A DNA stretch of 64,000 bases from Micromonospora chaiyaphumensis (GTDB lineage Bacteria > Actinomycetota > Actinomycetes > Mycobacteriales > Micromonosporaceae): NCBI RefSeq assembly GCF_900091435.1, contig NZ_FMCS01000017.1, positions 36,920-100,919 on the forward strand, in the 5' to 3' direction. Shown in pieces: positions 23,209 through 32,482 of this stretch. A program made the translations under genes and the position numbers. Numbering within the stretch: position 1 is the first letter of the stretch; each line of letters begins with the position of its first letter. The notes beneath the pieces are model-generated. The model searched no databases, was not told where the DNA came from, and worked only from the letters and a program-made list of their open reading frames with translations.

Positions 23209-25286
23209 TGCCAGGTGACGGTGATCGGGTGGTGCGGCCGGGGGAGGACGAAGTGTCCAGCCGAGGGATTCGCCTGGGCGGGCGCGTCGGGGATTTCGAA
23301 ACGCACGGTCCGGGTGCGGTACTCGGCGTCCCAGACGCGGGTCTCGTCGGCGACCTGCTGGGCGAGGTCCTTGCCGGAGGGGCCGTGGCCGATGACGCCG
23401 ACTTCGTACAGCTTGCCGCCGTCGCCGGTGGGTCGTGCTGGCCGGATGCTGAGGTATGCGAGGTCGGCGCCGCGGGTGGTCGCCATCGCGCCCCACGGAA
23501 ACATGGGGGAGACGGCGTCGCGCTCGATGGCCTGGGGTGTGACGTTCATCCGCATGATGGCGTTGTCGAGACGGCAGGCGAGCCACAGGTCGAGCCACTC
23601 GTAGGGCACCATCGGTGGGAAGAGCACGCCGGTCCACATCTCGTGCCGCTCGCTCTCGAGTACACCGGCGAGTGCGGCCGCGTCGACGTCCTGGTCCTTG
23701 TGCACCTGCAGCGTCACGTCCTGCTCGCCGGTGAGGGTGACAAGGCGTCGGGCGTCGTCGCCGATGCCGCGCAGCGGCATGAAAACGGCCAGTTCACTGC
23801 CGACGTCGCGCCATCCACCCTCGTACCGTTCGAAGATGATCGAGCGGGACGCGGCGCCGCGCAGCCGCAGCGGCACGACTAGCCGGCCGTCCGGGGCCAG
23901 TTGCTCCAGCCACGCGGTGGGTGTCTCCCAAGCGCCGACGGTGGCGATGATCCGGTCGTAGGGTGCGTCGTCGGGGTGTCCGAGCGCGCCGTCGCCGCGG
24001 ACGACCTGGACGTTGGCGACCCCGGCGGCGGCGAGGTGTTTGCGAGCCCCGTCGACGAGGTCATCGTCGAGGTCGATGGTGCTGACGCGTCCGGTTTCGC
24101 CGGCGATGGCGGCCAGGAGAGCGGCGTTGTAGCCGGTTCCGGCGCCGGCTTCCATGATGCGGTGGCCTGGTTGGGCGTCGAGCTGCTCGAGCATCATGGC
24201 CACGATCTGGGGCTGCGAGGCCGCGCTGATCGAGGTGCCGCAGCCGTCGGTCTTGGTGTAGACCGGTCTGTCGGCGTACGCCTGCTCCAGCGGCACGCCG
24301 GGCAGGAACAGATGCCGGGGAGTCGTCCGCATCGCGGCGTCGACCGTCGGTGTCCGGATGAAGTTTTCTGCCCGCAGCCGGTCGGTGAGCTCGGTACGCA
24401 GGTCGGCGGGTTCACGAAGCGCGGCCATCTGGTCGACGCTAGCGGCCGGCGGCGTGGGTTCTGTGGTGGACACGGTGCTCCTCCCTATGGGGTCGAAGAC
24501 GTTTCTCACCGCCAGCGCGGCGAGGGCGGACTGGTCGCGTACGGACAGGCCCAGGCGGTTGGCGTGGAAGATGACGTGGTGGGCGATGACCGCCCGGGGG
24601 CCCCGTCGGAGGCGGCCGTGCCGTGCCAGGTCGGCGACGGCTTGACCGGCGGTTTCGAACGCGTCGAGCCATGCCCCGTAGCCCGCGAGCGGGCTGTCCG
24701 AGGCGGGATGGCTCGAACTCCGGATGTCCGCGGTCATGAGCCGGTTCATCGCTCGGTCGAGGTCCGCGGTGGCGCCGCTTTCGGCGGGCAGAGTAGGGGC
24801 GGGGCGTAGGTCTGCGACCTTGGCCCAGACGTCGCCCTGCTCGTACCAGTCCAGGCCGGCGCTACGCATCAGCACGCTGGACAGCAGGATGGCGAGTTCG
24901 CGTCTGCCGAGCGCGGCCGGCTCGGCTAAGCCGGGTCCAAGGAGCAGCTGTCGGCTGTCCTGGTGGAAGAGGTCGTGGGCGATGTGCATGCCGGCCGAGC
25001 CGCCGAAGGCCAGCGTCTCCGGCTCGTAGATGCTCGGGGTCCAGTTGACGATGCGGTCGTCGGCGGCGAGCGTCTCCAGCAGGTCCTCGACGACATGAGA
25101 GGTGGGGTCGTCGGCAATGTAGCGCCATCGCCACGACGGGTACTTGCGGACGTACCACCAGCCGTGCAGGACGCCGTCGTCCTGAGCGGCGGCCAGTGCT
25201 GGGGCGAGCACCGTGGTGGCGATGTGCTCAGCTGCGGTGGGGTTGGGGAACTCGACGGTGTACTGCCGCCAGTCACATGTCGACAT
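23205..25286 (-). CDS. SpaB_C-like / FxLD-type isoaspartate O-methyltransferase fusion
   Basis: A 693-residue two-domain enzyme. Residues ~1-235 resemble the SpaB C-terminal (thiopeptide-type) domain (WWYVRKYPSWRWRYIADD). Residues ~295-690 are a protein-L-isoaspartate methyltransferase-like domain: RHLFLPGVPLEQAYAD, SISAASQPQIVAMML, and the SAM site IMEAGAGTGYNAALLAA (about 377-393). Such enzymes methylate an Asp side chain in class I lanthipeptides, giving a succinimide or isoAsp; the precursor has an Asp-Asp-Gly for this. GGAG precedes the ATG. It is coupled to the helical-repeat gene and 16 bp after LanC. Confidence 0.82.
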   Translation of the reverse strand: MSTCDWRQYTVEFPNPTAAEHIATTVLAPALAAAQDDGVLHGWWYVRKYPSWRWRYIADDPTSHVVEDLLETLAADDRIVNWTPSIYEPETLAFGGSAGMHIAHDLFHQDSRQLLLGPGLAEPAALGRRELAILLSSVLMRSAGLDWYEQGDVWAKVADLRPAPTLPAESGATADLDRAMNRLMTADIRSSSHPASDSPLAGYGAWLDAFETAGQAVADLARHGRLRRGPRAVIAHHVIFHANRLGLSVRDQSALAALAVRNVFDPIGRSTVSTTEPTPPAASVDQMAALREPADLRTELTDRLRAENFIRTPTVDAAMRTTPRHLFLPGVPLEQAYADRPVYTKTDGCGTSISAASQPQIVAMMLEQLDAQPGHRIMEAGAGTGYNAALLAAIAGETGRVSTIDLDDDLVDGARKHLAAAGVANVQVVRGDGALGHPDDAPYDRIIATVGAWETPTAWLEQLAPDGRLVVPLRLRGAASRSIIFERYEGGWRDVGSELAVFMPLRGIGDDARRLVTLTGEQDVTLQVHKDQDVDAAALAGVLESERHEMWTGVLFPPMVPYEWLDLWLACRLDNAIMRMNVTPQAIERDAVSPMFPWGAMATTRGADLAYLSIRPARPTGDGGKLYEVGVIGHGPSGKDLAQQVADETRVWDAEYRTRTVRFEIPDAPAQANPSAGHFVLPRPHHPITVTWQ

Positions 25287-25302
25287 CAGTTCGGACTCCT
25301 CC

Positions 25303-26595
25303 TCATGTCACGGGATAGGTGGGTCGGGCGGTGATCAGACAGGAGTCCCAGGAGCTGACCGGCGTCGATGCGGTGCTGCAGGTTATGGCGGCCAGGGCCA
25401 CTCCGGCGGCGCCTTCGAGCATCCCGGGGCCCGGTGCGGCGGCGACCAGGGCCACAGCCGTCCGTCGAGGGCCGGCACCAGTGGGGTCGATCATGCTGAT
25501 CAGGTCGGGAACTCGGGCGTCAAGGCGGGCGGCTATGCCAGGGGGAGCGTCGGCGGCGACGCGGTGGGCGATGTGGGCGAGGCCGGCGTACCCGTGGCAC
25601 AGCGACGGATCCGTCGTTGACGCCAACTGGCCCGGGTCGGTCAAGGCGCGGGCGAGCGCGTCCCCGGCAGTTGCGCGACGGACCGGGTCACCGGTCGCGA
25701 GAGCAGCGAGCTGCTGCGCGTGCGCCAGGCCGGCGGTGCCGTAGCACCATGAGGGCCGTTGGGCTGCTGGCGTCGATGGGCGGTCTGCGCGTAGCTGCCC
25801 TCTGGTGATCCAGTACGGCCAGATTGGGCCGGTGCCGGTATCGCTGCGCCACCGGTCGAGCCAGGAGCAGACGGTTGCGATGGCCTGGAGTTGCCCCGGT
25901 ATGACGACACCCCGCAGAGCGGCGAGCGCGAGGAGGGCCAGTGGGCCGGCGATGCCGTGTGCCAGTCCGTTGTTGCTGTGGCCGTCGGGGAAGCGGGCGT
26001 CGGTGCGTCCGTTGGGGCCGCTGCCGGTCCACCAGCCTGGTAACACCTCGCCGTCGCGGTGCAGGGGAGCGGTCAGGCGGACCAGATATTCGAGTACGGC
26101 GTGAAGTGCGTCGCCCGCGGATGGTCGGCGGAGCAGGTACGCCCCGATCCCGGCGAGCCCTCGGATGGCGTCGAACTCGGCGAGGGCCGGTAGCTCGCTG
26201 GCGTCGATGCGGGCGTGGGCGGCGGCCACGCGGCGCCGGGCATCGGCGGAGATCGCCCTGTCGAGGCCGTCGAGTGCGTGGGCGTAGACGCCGGGCTGGT
26301 GGGTGGCCGCGCAGGCGAGGACGTGTGCGAGTGCAGGTGCGCCGTGGAAGGGATGGCTGTCGGCACCCGCCGTAATCGGGCCGCCGGTAACGGCGGTCAG
26401 CCAATGATGGGCGCGCTGCCACGGTCTCAGCCCCGCCGCTGCCAGCTCGACGTGCAGCAGGGCGATCCCGGGCACGCCGAGGGCGAGCGACTGCCGCCAC
26501 CAGGGCTGCTCGATCGGCAGGCTCGAATCGTCGGGATGGGCGAGCAGGTCGGCGACCGCGACGGCGAGTTCGTGGCTCTCGTATGCCGGGTTCAT
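25303..26595 (-). CDS. lanC: LanC-like lanthionine cyclase
   Basis: A 430-residue alpha/alpha-barrel cyclase. Zinc ligands are visible in SWCYGTAG (Cys about 282) and LCHGYAGL (Cys/His about 331-332), and the catalytic His is in LAHGIAGPLA (about 212). It adds precursor Cys thiols to Dha/Dhb to form (methyl)lanthionine rings. The ATG overlaps the dehydratase stop (ATGA); a longer in-frame reading into the dehydratase gene is a shadow. Confidence 0.9.
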   Translation of the reverse strand: MNPAYESHELAVAVADLLAHPDDSSLPIEQPWWRQSLALGVPGIALLHVELAAAGLRPWQRAHHWLTAVTGGPITAGADSHPFHGAPALAHVLACAATHQPGVYAHALDGLDRAISADARRRVAAAHARIDASELPALAEFDAIRGLAGIGAYLLRRPSAGDALHAVLEYLVRLTAPLHRDGEVLPGWWTGSGPNGRTDARFPDGHSNNGLAHGIAGPLALLALAALRGVVIPGQLQAIATVCSWLDRWRSDTGTGPIWPYWITRGQLRADRPSTPAAQRPSWCYGTAGLAHAQQLAALATGDPVRRATAGDALARALTDPGQLASTTDPSLCHGYAGLAHIAHRVAADAPPGIAARLDARVPDLISMIDPTGAGPRRTAVALVAAAPGPGMLEGAAGVALAAITCSTASTPVSSWDSCLITARPTYPVT

Positions 26596-29500
26596 GGCCG
26601 GCTCCGGGCGAAGTAGGCCAAGGCGGCGGCTCGCGCGAGGTAGCGGCATTGGTCCTCGTCGTCGAAGTCGATACCGACAGCGCGGATGTAGTGGGCGTGC
26701 ATGAGTGAGCCGAGGACGTCGTCGCTGTTGATGCCCTCGGCGTACGGTCCGGGTAGGTGGGTCCGGTAACCGGCGAGGGCGACGTCGCGGCTCTTCCAGG
26801 CGTCGACGATGGCGGTGCCGCCGGCTACGGCGCGCAGCGCGGCCCAATCGTCGCCGGGGTGGGCGAGGCGGACGGCTTCGCGGAACAGCGGCCGCTCCAC
26901 CGGTTGCGGCGCCGCCCCGGGTATGCGGTCGACCATCCAGCGCATGCCGGCCTCGACGCTGCCGGTGTACGCGATGGCGATGGCGGCGATCTGCGCGGCG
27001 ACGAGCGCCTGCCGGCTCGGGCGGACGGGTTGGCGCAGCTGTGTGAGGACGGCGTGGGAGTCGGCGATGAAGACCGCCTCGGCGGCCTGCATGGCGGGGC
27101 CGGCTCCCCACCGGCCGGTCTCCGGGTAGGAGGTGGCGTACCCGATCTCCCGCAGCAGCCCGCGGCGCCGCAGGTCATCGGCCCACGCGCTGACGCGTTC
27201 GGCGGCCGGCCCGAAGGCCGACGCGTCGGGTAGGGCGATGCGTAGCCGGAGGTGCTGGTCGGGGTCGCGGAACCGGAGGAACCACCAGTCGGGCGGGGAG
27301 TCCCAGGCGGCGAGCAGGCGAGGCAGGTGCTCGGCGAGGAGCAGGTCTTGTCGGCGGATGTCTCCGTACACCTTGGCGAGCATGATCCGGGAGGTGCCGG
27401 GGCTCAGCCCCTGGTCGCGTCCGATGACGCGGGCCGGGGTTGGTGTGGGTAGGGGCGGCCAGGGCGGCGGTTCGGTGGCGTGCAGCGTGACGATGACCTC
27501 GTGTGGGCGTCCGCCGCACCAGCCGAGGTCCTGCGGGGTGGGTGCCTCCACGAGGACTGCTCGCGGCGCGGTGAGCAGGTGGGTGCGTAGCAGGACGCGG
27601 TGTGCGGACTCATCAAGGTCCAGTGGCAGGCGGCGGTCGGCCTCGACGAGCTGCACCAGGCGCGGCAAGCGGCGGCGGGCTCGCCACTGGTTGAGGGCGT
27701 CGTCCCAGGCGTACCAGGGCTGCCGCCGGTCGGGCAGCTCGGCCGCTTCCAACCGCCAGGTTGCGGGGGCGAGGATCGCCCGCCCGTAGCGCATCCGGGG
27801 CAGGAACGGCAGCTTCGCCCGGGCGGCGGCGCCCCAGTCGAACGCGGTGACCTGGGCGCACTGGGCGCGTCCGAGTTCGATGAGGAACCGGGCCAGCGGC
27901 GGGGTGTGGGTACGCAGGTTGAGCGCGTGCATGCCGACCGCCTCGATGCGGTGGCCGCGGTCGGGTACGGCGAGGTACATGCGCCGGCCGTCGCAGCCCA
28001 CCGCCAGGTCGTCGACCGTGAGCACGTATCGGTTCGGACGCCGGTGCTCGGCCAGGCTGATGACCGTCGGCAGGATCTGCTTGGTGCGGGTGACGTGGGT
28101 GGTCGCCGGGTCCAGCGGCGGGAACGACATCTGGGCGGGCACCGTGTCGCCGTCCGCGGCGGGCAGGTCGGTCAGGCCGGCGGCCAGCTTTCCCGCGTCG
28201 ACCGCGCGCAGCACGGTGAGGAACCGACCGGTGAGTCCGCCGGCGCCCCGGGACACGGAGGTGACCTCGACGGTGAACCTGCCGCGCGTCAGGGACGCCT
28301 CATCGGCGGCGTGCACGCGGACGCTCGCCTCCAGGTGCGCAGGCAACCGCAGCCGTTGCGGCCCCAGCTCCAGCTGCGCGGTCAACGCCTCGTCGAGCAA
28401 AACCTCGCCCACACCGTCCACCGCAGCGCGCTGAGCGAGGGCGAGAAGCAGCTCGTCACGGCGGGACAGGGGTGAGCGCGGTTCCGCCGCAGACGCACCG
28501 GGGTAGCCGTCGGGGAAGCCGATGCCGCTGTCCGGGTCGAGGACGTCGCGCAGCGGCACCAGCGAGCCGATCCCGTACCGCTCGTAGAAGCGCTGGTGGT
28601 AGGCCCGCCACGCTGCGGTGCCGTAGGGATGCGCGCTCAGCCGGGTCAGCACCTGCGCCGCGCGTTCCACCTCCCGCGCCACCTGATCGGGCAGCGTCAC
28701 CGAGGCGTCCAGCCGGAGATCCACCGCGAGCGGTTCCTGCGCGGACACGCCAAGGCCGCGCATCTGGGAGGCCACCTGGGCGCGGGCCGCGCGGCCTGCG
28801 GCACCTTGGGGGGCGCGGTCGCGTCCCAACCCAGCGTGGATATCGCGCAAGGCGCGGACCACCTCGGCGATCGGCGCGATGCCGCCAGCGCCGCCGTCGT
28901 CGAGCTGGACCAGCAGGTACGCCAGCGCGTCCGGTTCCGTGCTGGGCGCGTGCAGGCTGGTGATCAGAGCGCCACGGGTGATCAGCTCGGTGAGCATCGC
29001 CGTGACGGTCGCCGCTGCGGCGTGTGGGAACACCGCACGGATCTGCGCGGATAACGACTCCATCCGGATCGGGGCGCGGGCGGCGGCGATCGCGGCGCGA
29101 ACCGGCGCCGTGAATCGCAGCGACACCTCCACGGCCGTCGTGCCCTGCGGCCGGACGTACGGCTGGTAGGGCAGAACGAGCCGCTCATCGCGCACCGTCA
29201 TCGTGTTGTTCGCGACGACCGGAAGCCGGGCGACCAGCTCCGGGCACCGCTCCAAGTGGCCGATTACATCGGCGAGCCACGCCGCTCCCGCCCGGGACAC
29301 GGCATGATGCGCGGTGCCCCACCTGGTCGGCGAGCGTGAGCCGAACACGGCGGGTGCCACTCCGGCGAGGAGACCGAACGGGGTCGGCCGGCCGCGCAGA
29401 CGCTGCGTGTAGCGGGCAACGGCCTGGATCACCCGCCGGGTCTCCCGAACGGTGAGCGCGTCACCCGCGCACAGCCTGCCGACCTGCGCTGCCAGCACCG

Positions 29501-29699
29501 GACTGGCGTGGCTGACCCCGTCCACGATCGTCTCGATCGTCCACACCTGCCGCAGCCACTCCACCCAGCCGGGCACGAGGTCATCGCACGATTCCGTCAG
29601 ATCTGGCAACGGCGGCAGGTCGATATCGGAGTGGGCGGCCGCGCGGACAAGCGCGGCATTGGTCGACCGGTAGGCCGGGAAGCCTGTGGAAGAGCGCAC
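26592..29699 (-). CDS. lanB: Full-length lantibiotic dehydratase (LanB)
   Basis: A 1035-residue class I dehydratase. The N-terminal glutamylation domain includes RLRGRPTPFGLLAGVA (about residues 100-115). The C-terminal SpaB_C elimination domain starts at about residue 776 (VYGDIRRQDLLLAEHLPRLL). The family uses glutamyl-tRNA to activate precursor Ser/Thr. The GTG start has GAGGTG 6 nt upstream and lies 94 bp after the precursor stop. Length and domain order match complete LanB, so the extra SpaB_C-like domain on the methyltransferase is additional, not a missing half. Confidence 0.9.
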   Translation of the reverse strand: MRSSTGFPAYRSTNAALVRAAAHSDIDLPPLPDLTESCDDLVPGWVEWLRQVWTIETIVDGVSHASPVLAAQVGRLCAGDALTVRETRRVIQAVARYTQRLRGRPTPFGLLAGVAPAVFGSRSPTRWGTAHHAVSRAGAAWLADVIGHLERCPELVARLPVVANNTMTVRDERLVLPYQPYVRPQGTTAVEVSLRFTAPVRAAIAAARAPIRMESLSAQIRAVFPHAAAATVTAMLTELITRGALITSLHAPSTEPDALAYLLVQLDDGGAGGIAPIAEVVRALRDIHAGLGRDRAPQGAAGRAARAQVASQMRGLGVSAQEPLAVDLRLDASVTLPDQVAREVERAAQVLTRLSAHPYGTAAWRAYHQRFYERYGIGSLVPLRDVLDPDSGIGFPDGYPGASAAEPRSPLSRRDELLLALAQRAAVDGVGEVLLDEALTAQLELGPQRLRLPAHLEASVRVHAADEASLTRGRFTVEVTSVSRGAGGLTGRFLTVLRAVDAGKLAAGLTDLPAADGDTVPAQMSFPPLDPATTHVTRTKQILPTVISLAEHRRPNRYVLTVDDLAVGCDGRRMYLAVPDRGHRIEAVGMHALNLRTHTPPLARFLIELGRAQCAQVTAFDWGAAARAKLPFLPRMRYGRAILAPATWRLEAAELPDRRQPWYAWDDALNQWRARRRLPRLVQLVEADRRLPLDLDESAHRVLLRTHLLTAPRAVLVEAPTPQDLGWCGGRPHEVIVTLHATEPPPWPPLPTPTPARVIGRDQGLSPGTSRIMLAKVYGDIRRQDLLLAEHLPRLLAAWDSPPDWWFLRFRDPDQHLRLRIALPDASAFGPAAERVSAWADDLRRRGLLREIGYATSYPETGRWGAGPAMQAAEAVFIADSHAVLTQLRQPVRPSRQALVAAQIAAIAIAYTGSVEAGMRWMVDRIPGAAPQPVERPLFREAVRLAHPGDDWAALRAVAGGTAIVDAWKSRDVALAGYRTHLPGPYAEGINSDDVLGSLMHAHYIRAVGIDFDDEDQCRYLARAAALAYFARSRP

Positions 29700-29793
29700 G
29701 CTGCACCTCGGTGAATGTCAGTGGGGATGCCGGCCAGCACGAAACGGGGGCGCCCCGTCGCGCTAGCCGGCATCTCCGGGAGGGGTTCGTCGG

Positions 29794-29952
29794 TCAGGCG
29801 ACGTTGGTTGTGCAGGCGGTGCAGGTGCTGCCGCAGCCGTCGTCGGTCAGGTTGACCAGACCCGCCACGTCTGCCACCTCCAGCAGCCTGACGTCCAGAT
29901 CGAACTCCTCGTTGTCCGCGGTGGTGCTCTGCTCCGTAGTACTGATGGCCAT
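29794..29952 (-). CDS. lanA: FxLD-family lanthipeptide precursor
   Basis: A 52-residue precursor. The leader carries the defining FDLD motif at residues 17-20 followed by VRLLEVADVAGLV. The core starts near NLTDDGCGSTCTACTTN (residues 34-50) and has three Cys (40, 44, 47), dehydratable Thr36, Ser42, Thr43, Thr45, Thr48 and Thr49, and an Asp37-Asp38-Gly39 site suited to the isoaspartate methyltransferase. GGAGGAAAC precedes the ATG. First gene of the minus-strand cluster and too short for most gene finders. Up to three (methyl)lanthionine rings are possible; connectivity is unknown. Confidence 0.92.
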   Translation of the reverse strand: MAISTTEQSTTADNEEFDLDVRLLEVADVAGLVNLTDDGCGSTCTACTTNVA

Positions 29953-30017
29953 GTTTCCTCCGATCCGAGATATCCCGGGCCGCGGTGGCCCGAGGTGGTG
30001 CCGGGTGGCCGCTTACC

Positions 30018-30031
30018 GGTGACGCGTCACC
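30018..30031. promoter_or_regulatory. Perfect 14-bp palindrome upstream of the precursor gene
   Basis: GGTGACGCGTCACC is fully self-complementary and lies 66 bp upstream of the precursor start, in the region between the cluster and the divergent XRE-TPR regulator. It is a candidate operator for cluster control. Confidence 0.5.
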
Positions 30032-30241
30032 CCTACCGCCCGCTTGCCGGCGGAGCATGAGGGCCGGAGGCGTGTCCGGCTCAGAGCTGCCCACCGGCGC
30101 TCGCCGTGTGGCCGCGTACGAGGCCCGGGCACCTGTGCTGCCGCAACGCATCCAAAGGGCTGTAGCGCGGCCGGCTGCCGTACGGAGCCTCACCGAGTGC
30201 GCTTCACACGATCACTCATGGCGAATGGGAGGAGGAATACC

Positions 30242-30258
30242 TACCTGCGGTCCGACCT
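30242..30258. repeat. Two AGGTM half-sites 12 bp apart upstream of the XRE-TPR regulator
   Basis: Read on the minus strand, AGGTC (30254-30258) and AGGTA (30242-30246) are exactly 12 bp apart. The surrounding ~30 bp resembles the triple AGGTC array at 32923-32951 in inverted orientation. The two arrays bracket the regulator/deaminase pair. Confidence 0.4.
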
Positions 30259-30365
30259 TGCTGTCACCCCGTGTCATTCCCCGGCATGAATGCATGACGG
30301 GTGTCTGATCTAGGCAGCCGGTGACATAGTCGGCAGGGATGGCATGTGGGCTGAGGGGAGAGACG

Positions 30366-31607
30366 GTGCCTCGGCATCCGGACGCGATGATCAGGCCGAA
30401 CACTGTGCTCAGCGAGGCGCGACGACGCTTGCCCTCGCCCGTGCGCCCCGGTCAGCGAATGTCCCGCAGCGAGCTAGCCGATGCGGTCAACGTGGCGCTC
30501 GATCGAATTTACGCAGGCCGTGACGTCACTGCCCACTACGTGGACTTTCGGTGGGTTGGCAAGCTGGAGCGTGGCGAGCATCGGTGGCCGAGCGAGGCGC
30601 GCCGGGCGGCGTTGCGCTACGTACTCGGTGCCGAAATCGATGCGGATCTCGACCTCTACAGCCCTCGGCGTACGGATGGAAAGTACGTCGCCGATGAGGC
30701 GGCCGAGCCCCAACCAGGCAGCTGGGACGAGACCGTTCACTTGCTGCGCGAACAGTGGCATCTCTTGGTCCAGAACGACAAGATGTTCGGCCCCGAGTAC
30801 GCCCTGACGGGTGTCGCCAGGCAACTAGAGGTGATTCGCGGCCTCCTCCGCGAGGCACCCCAAGAGCTGAGACCCTCAATCCTCCGCCTCGCCGCCCAGT
30901 ACGCCGAATCCGCGGCCTGGCTGAACCAGTCCCTCAACGACCACTCCGCCGGCCACCACTGGACACAACAAGCACTCGCCTGGGCAGCACAGATTGGTGA
31001 CTCGACCATGACCGCCTGGGCCACCTACCGCAGCAGCCAGCAGTGTTTGATGAGCGGATACCCCGCCAAGGCCGTCGAGCAGGCCGAAGCGGCGTTGCTC
31101 TACGACCGAAGGCTCACCGGACCGATGCGGTCGGCGCTGCGTGTCCAGCAGGCACACGCTCTCGCCGCGATGGGCAAGCACCACGCGGCGATGCGCCTCC
31201 TAGATGAGGCGCACCGCTGGGCAGCGGACCGCCACCCAGGAAAGGCAGAAGGCGAGCACGGCACCTACTGCACCAGCGGCTACATCGAGGTACACCGCGG
31301 AACGTGCCTCCGGCTGGCGCAGCGACCCCAAGAGGCGCTCACCGTCCTGGAAGACGCCCTGCCCAAGATCCCACCGCGGCATCGCCAGGACTTCGCTTCC
31401 GCCTTGCTGAACAAAGCCGCCGCCTACGCGGCGGCGAGCCAACCCGACCTGGCCGCGGCGACAGCACACCAAGCACTGCCGATCGCGCGGCGGGCAGGGT
31501 CACGACGTATCCTTCACCAACTCACGCAGCTGGGCGCTGCGGTAAGCGGACACCAGCAACTGTCGGACGTTCGCGCCTTCCTCGACGATCTCAAGGAGGC
31601 CCCCTGA
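30366..31607 (+). CDS. XRE-like regulator with TPR sensor domain
   Basis: A 413-residue protein. A helix-turn-helix region at about residues 28-75 (MSRSELADAVNVALDRIY, then VGKLERGEHRWPSEARRAAL) is followed by TPR helices to the C-terminus (SQQCLMSGYPAKAVEQAEAA, ALTVLEDALPKIP). The GTG start is set by GGGGAGAG 4-5 nt upstream. Its TGA overlaps the ATG of the deaminase gene. It is divergent from the lanthipeptide cluster and could regulate it, but its tight coupling to the deaminase suggests a paired function. Confidence 0.8.
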   Translation: MPRHPDAMIRPNTVLSEARRRLPSPVRPGQRMSRSELADAVNVALDRIYAGRDVTAHYVDFRWVGKLERGEHRWPSEARRAALRYVLGAEIDADLDLYSPRRTDGKYVADEAAEPQPGSWDETVHLLREQWHLLVQNDKMFGPEYALTGVARQLEVIRGLLREAPQELRPSILRLAAQYAESAAWLNQSLNDHSAGHHWTQQALAWAAQIGDSTMTAWATYRSSQQCLMSGYPAKAVEQAEAALLYDRRLTGPMRSALRVQQAHALAAMGKHHAAMRLLDEAHRWAADRHPGKAEGEHGTYCTSGYIEVHRGTCLRLAQRPQEALTVLEDALPKIPPRHRQDFASALLNKAAAYAAASQPDLAAATAHQALPIARRAGSRRILHQLTQLGAAVSGHQQLSDVRAFLDDLKEAP

Positions 31608-32482
31608 TGGCATCCGACACCGAATTGGCCGCGATGCGACATGCAATCACGCTGTCATCGTTCGGACTGGGCACCACCAGCCCGAACCCGCCCGTCGGCT
31701 GCGTCATCCTCGATCGTCACGGCGTACCTGTCGGAGCCGGTTACCACCGGCGAAAGGGAGAACCACACGCCGAGGTGAACGCTTTGAACGCAGCTGGCGC
31801 CGCAGCGCGAGGAGGCACCGCCGTCGTCACACTCGAACCCTGCAATCACATCGGCGTCACCCCAGCCTGCCGCCAAGAACTCATCAACGCCGGCATCGTC
31901 CGCGTGGTCATCAGCATCATTGACCCCACATCCCGAGGCGACGGAGGTGCTGCTGTGCTCACGGCCCACGGCATCGACGTCGAAACCAACGTGATTCCCG
32001 ACGAGACACTCACCGTTCTCGGCCCCTGGCTCGCAGCCACCCGTCGGCGTCGTCCCCACCTGACCTGGGCCTATGGCCTCGGCGACAGGGGCAACCATGA
32101 GGTCGACGAGCGACTGACTGCTGACCTGCGCACCAGTGCAGACCTCGTACTCGACGGCAAGGCAATCGAGGAGGGTGTGCCGGGCGGCCATGCCCCTGAA
32201 CACTTCACACTGCCCGACGACTCGACCAGCGGCATCCGACAGCGGCTGTCAGCCTGCTACGCGGCAGGCTCGCGAACCATCCTGGTCGTAGGAGCTCACC
32301 ATTCAGGCGCATTCCGCGACAACCTCGACTGCGTCGACGAGATCGTGGTCGCGGTGGAGAGAACCCCAGCATCAGGCGGACTCGCCGTAATCACCGCGGA
32401 CGTCACGCCCGCAGGCTTCGAGGTGGCCGATATTTCCCCCGATATAGCCGGCGCCCGTGTCCACCTTCGCCGCCTCACTTAG
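31607..32482 (+). CDS. RibD-like deaminase with divergent C-terminal domain
   Basis: A 291-residue protein. The N-terminal cytidine-deaminase fold has TTSPNPPVGCVI (23-34), zinc site His54-x-Glu56 in PHAEVNAL, and Cys79/Cys88 in TLEPCNHIGVTPAC, as in riboflavin-pathway RibD. The C-terminal ~150 residues align only loosely with the RibD reductase domain and lack a clear cofactor motif. AAGGAGG precedes the ATG (TGATG overlap with the regulator). Not in a riboflavin operon, so a specialised pyrimidine or pteridine substrate is likely (inference). Confidence 0.78.
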   Translation: MASDTELAAMRHAITLSSFGLGTTSPNPPVGCVILDRHGVPVGAGYHRRKGEPHAEVNALNAAGAAARGGTAVVTLEPCNHIGVTPACRQELINAGIVRVVISIIDPTSRGDGGAAVLTAHGIDVETNVIPDETLTVLGPWLAATRRRRPHLTWAYGLGDRGNHEVDERLTADLRTSADLVLDGKAIEEGVPGGHAPEHFTLPDDSTSGIRQRLSACYAAGSRTILVVGAHHSGAFRDNLDCVDEIVVAVERTPASGGLAVITADVTPAGFEVADISPDIAGARVHLRRLT

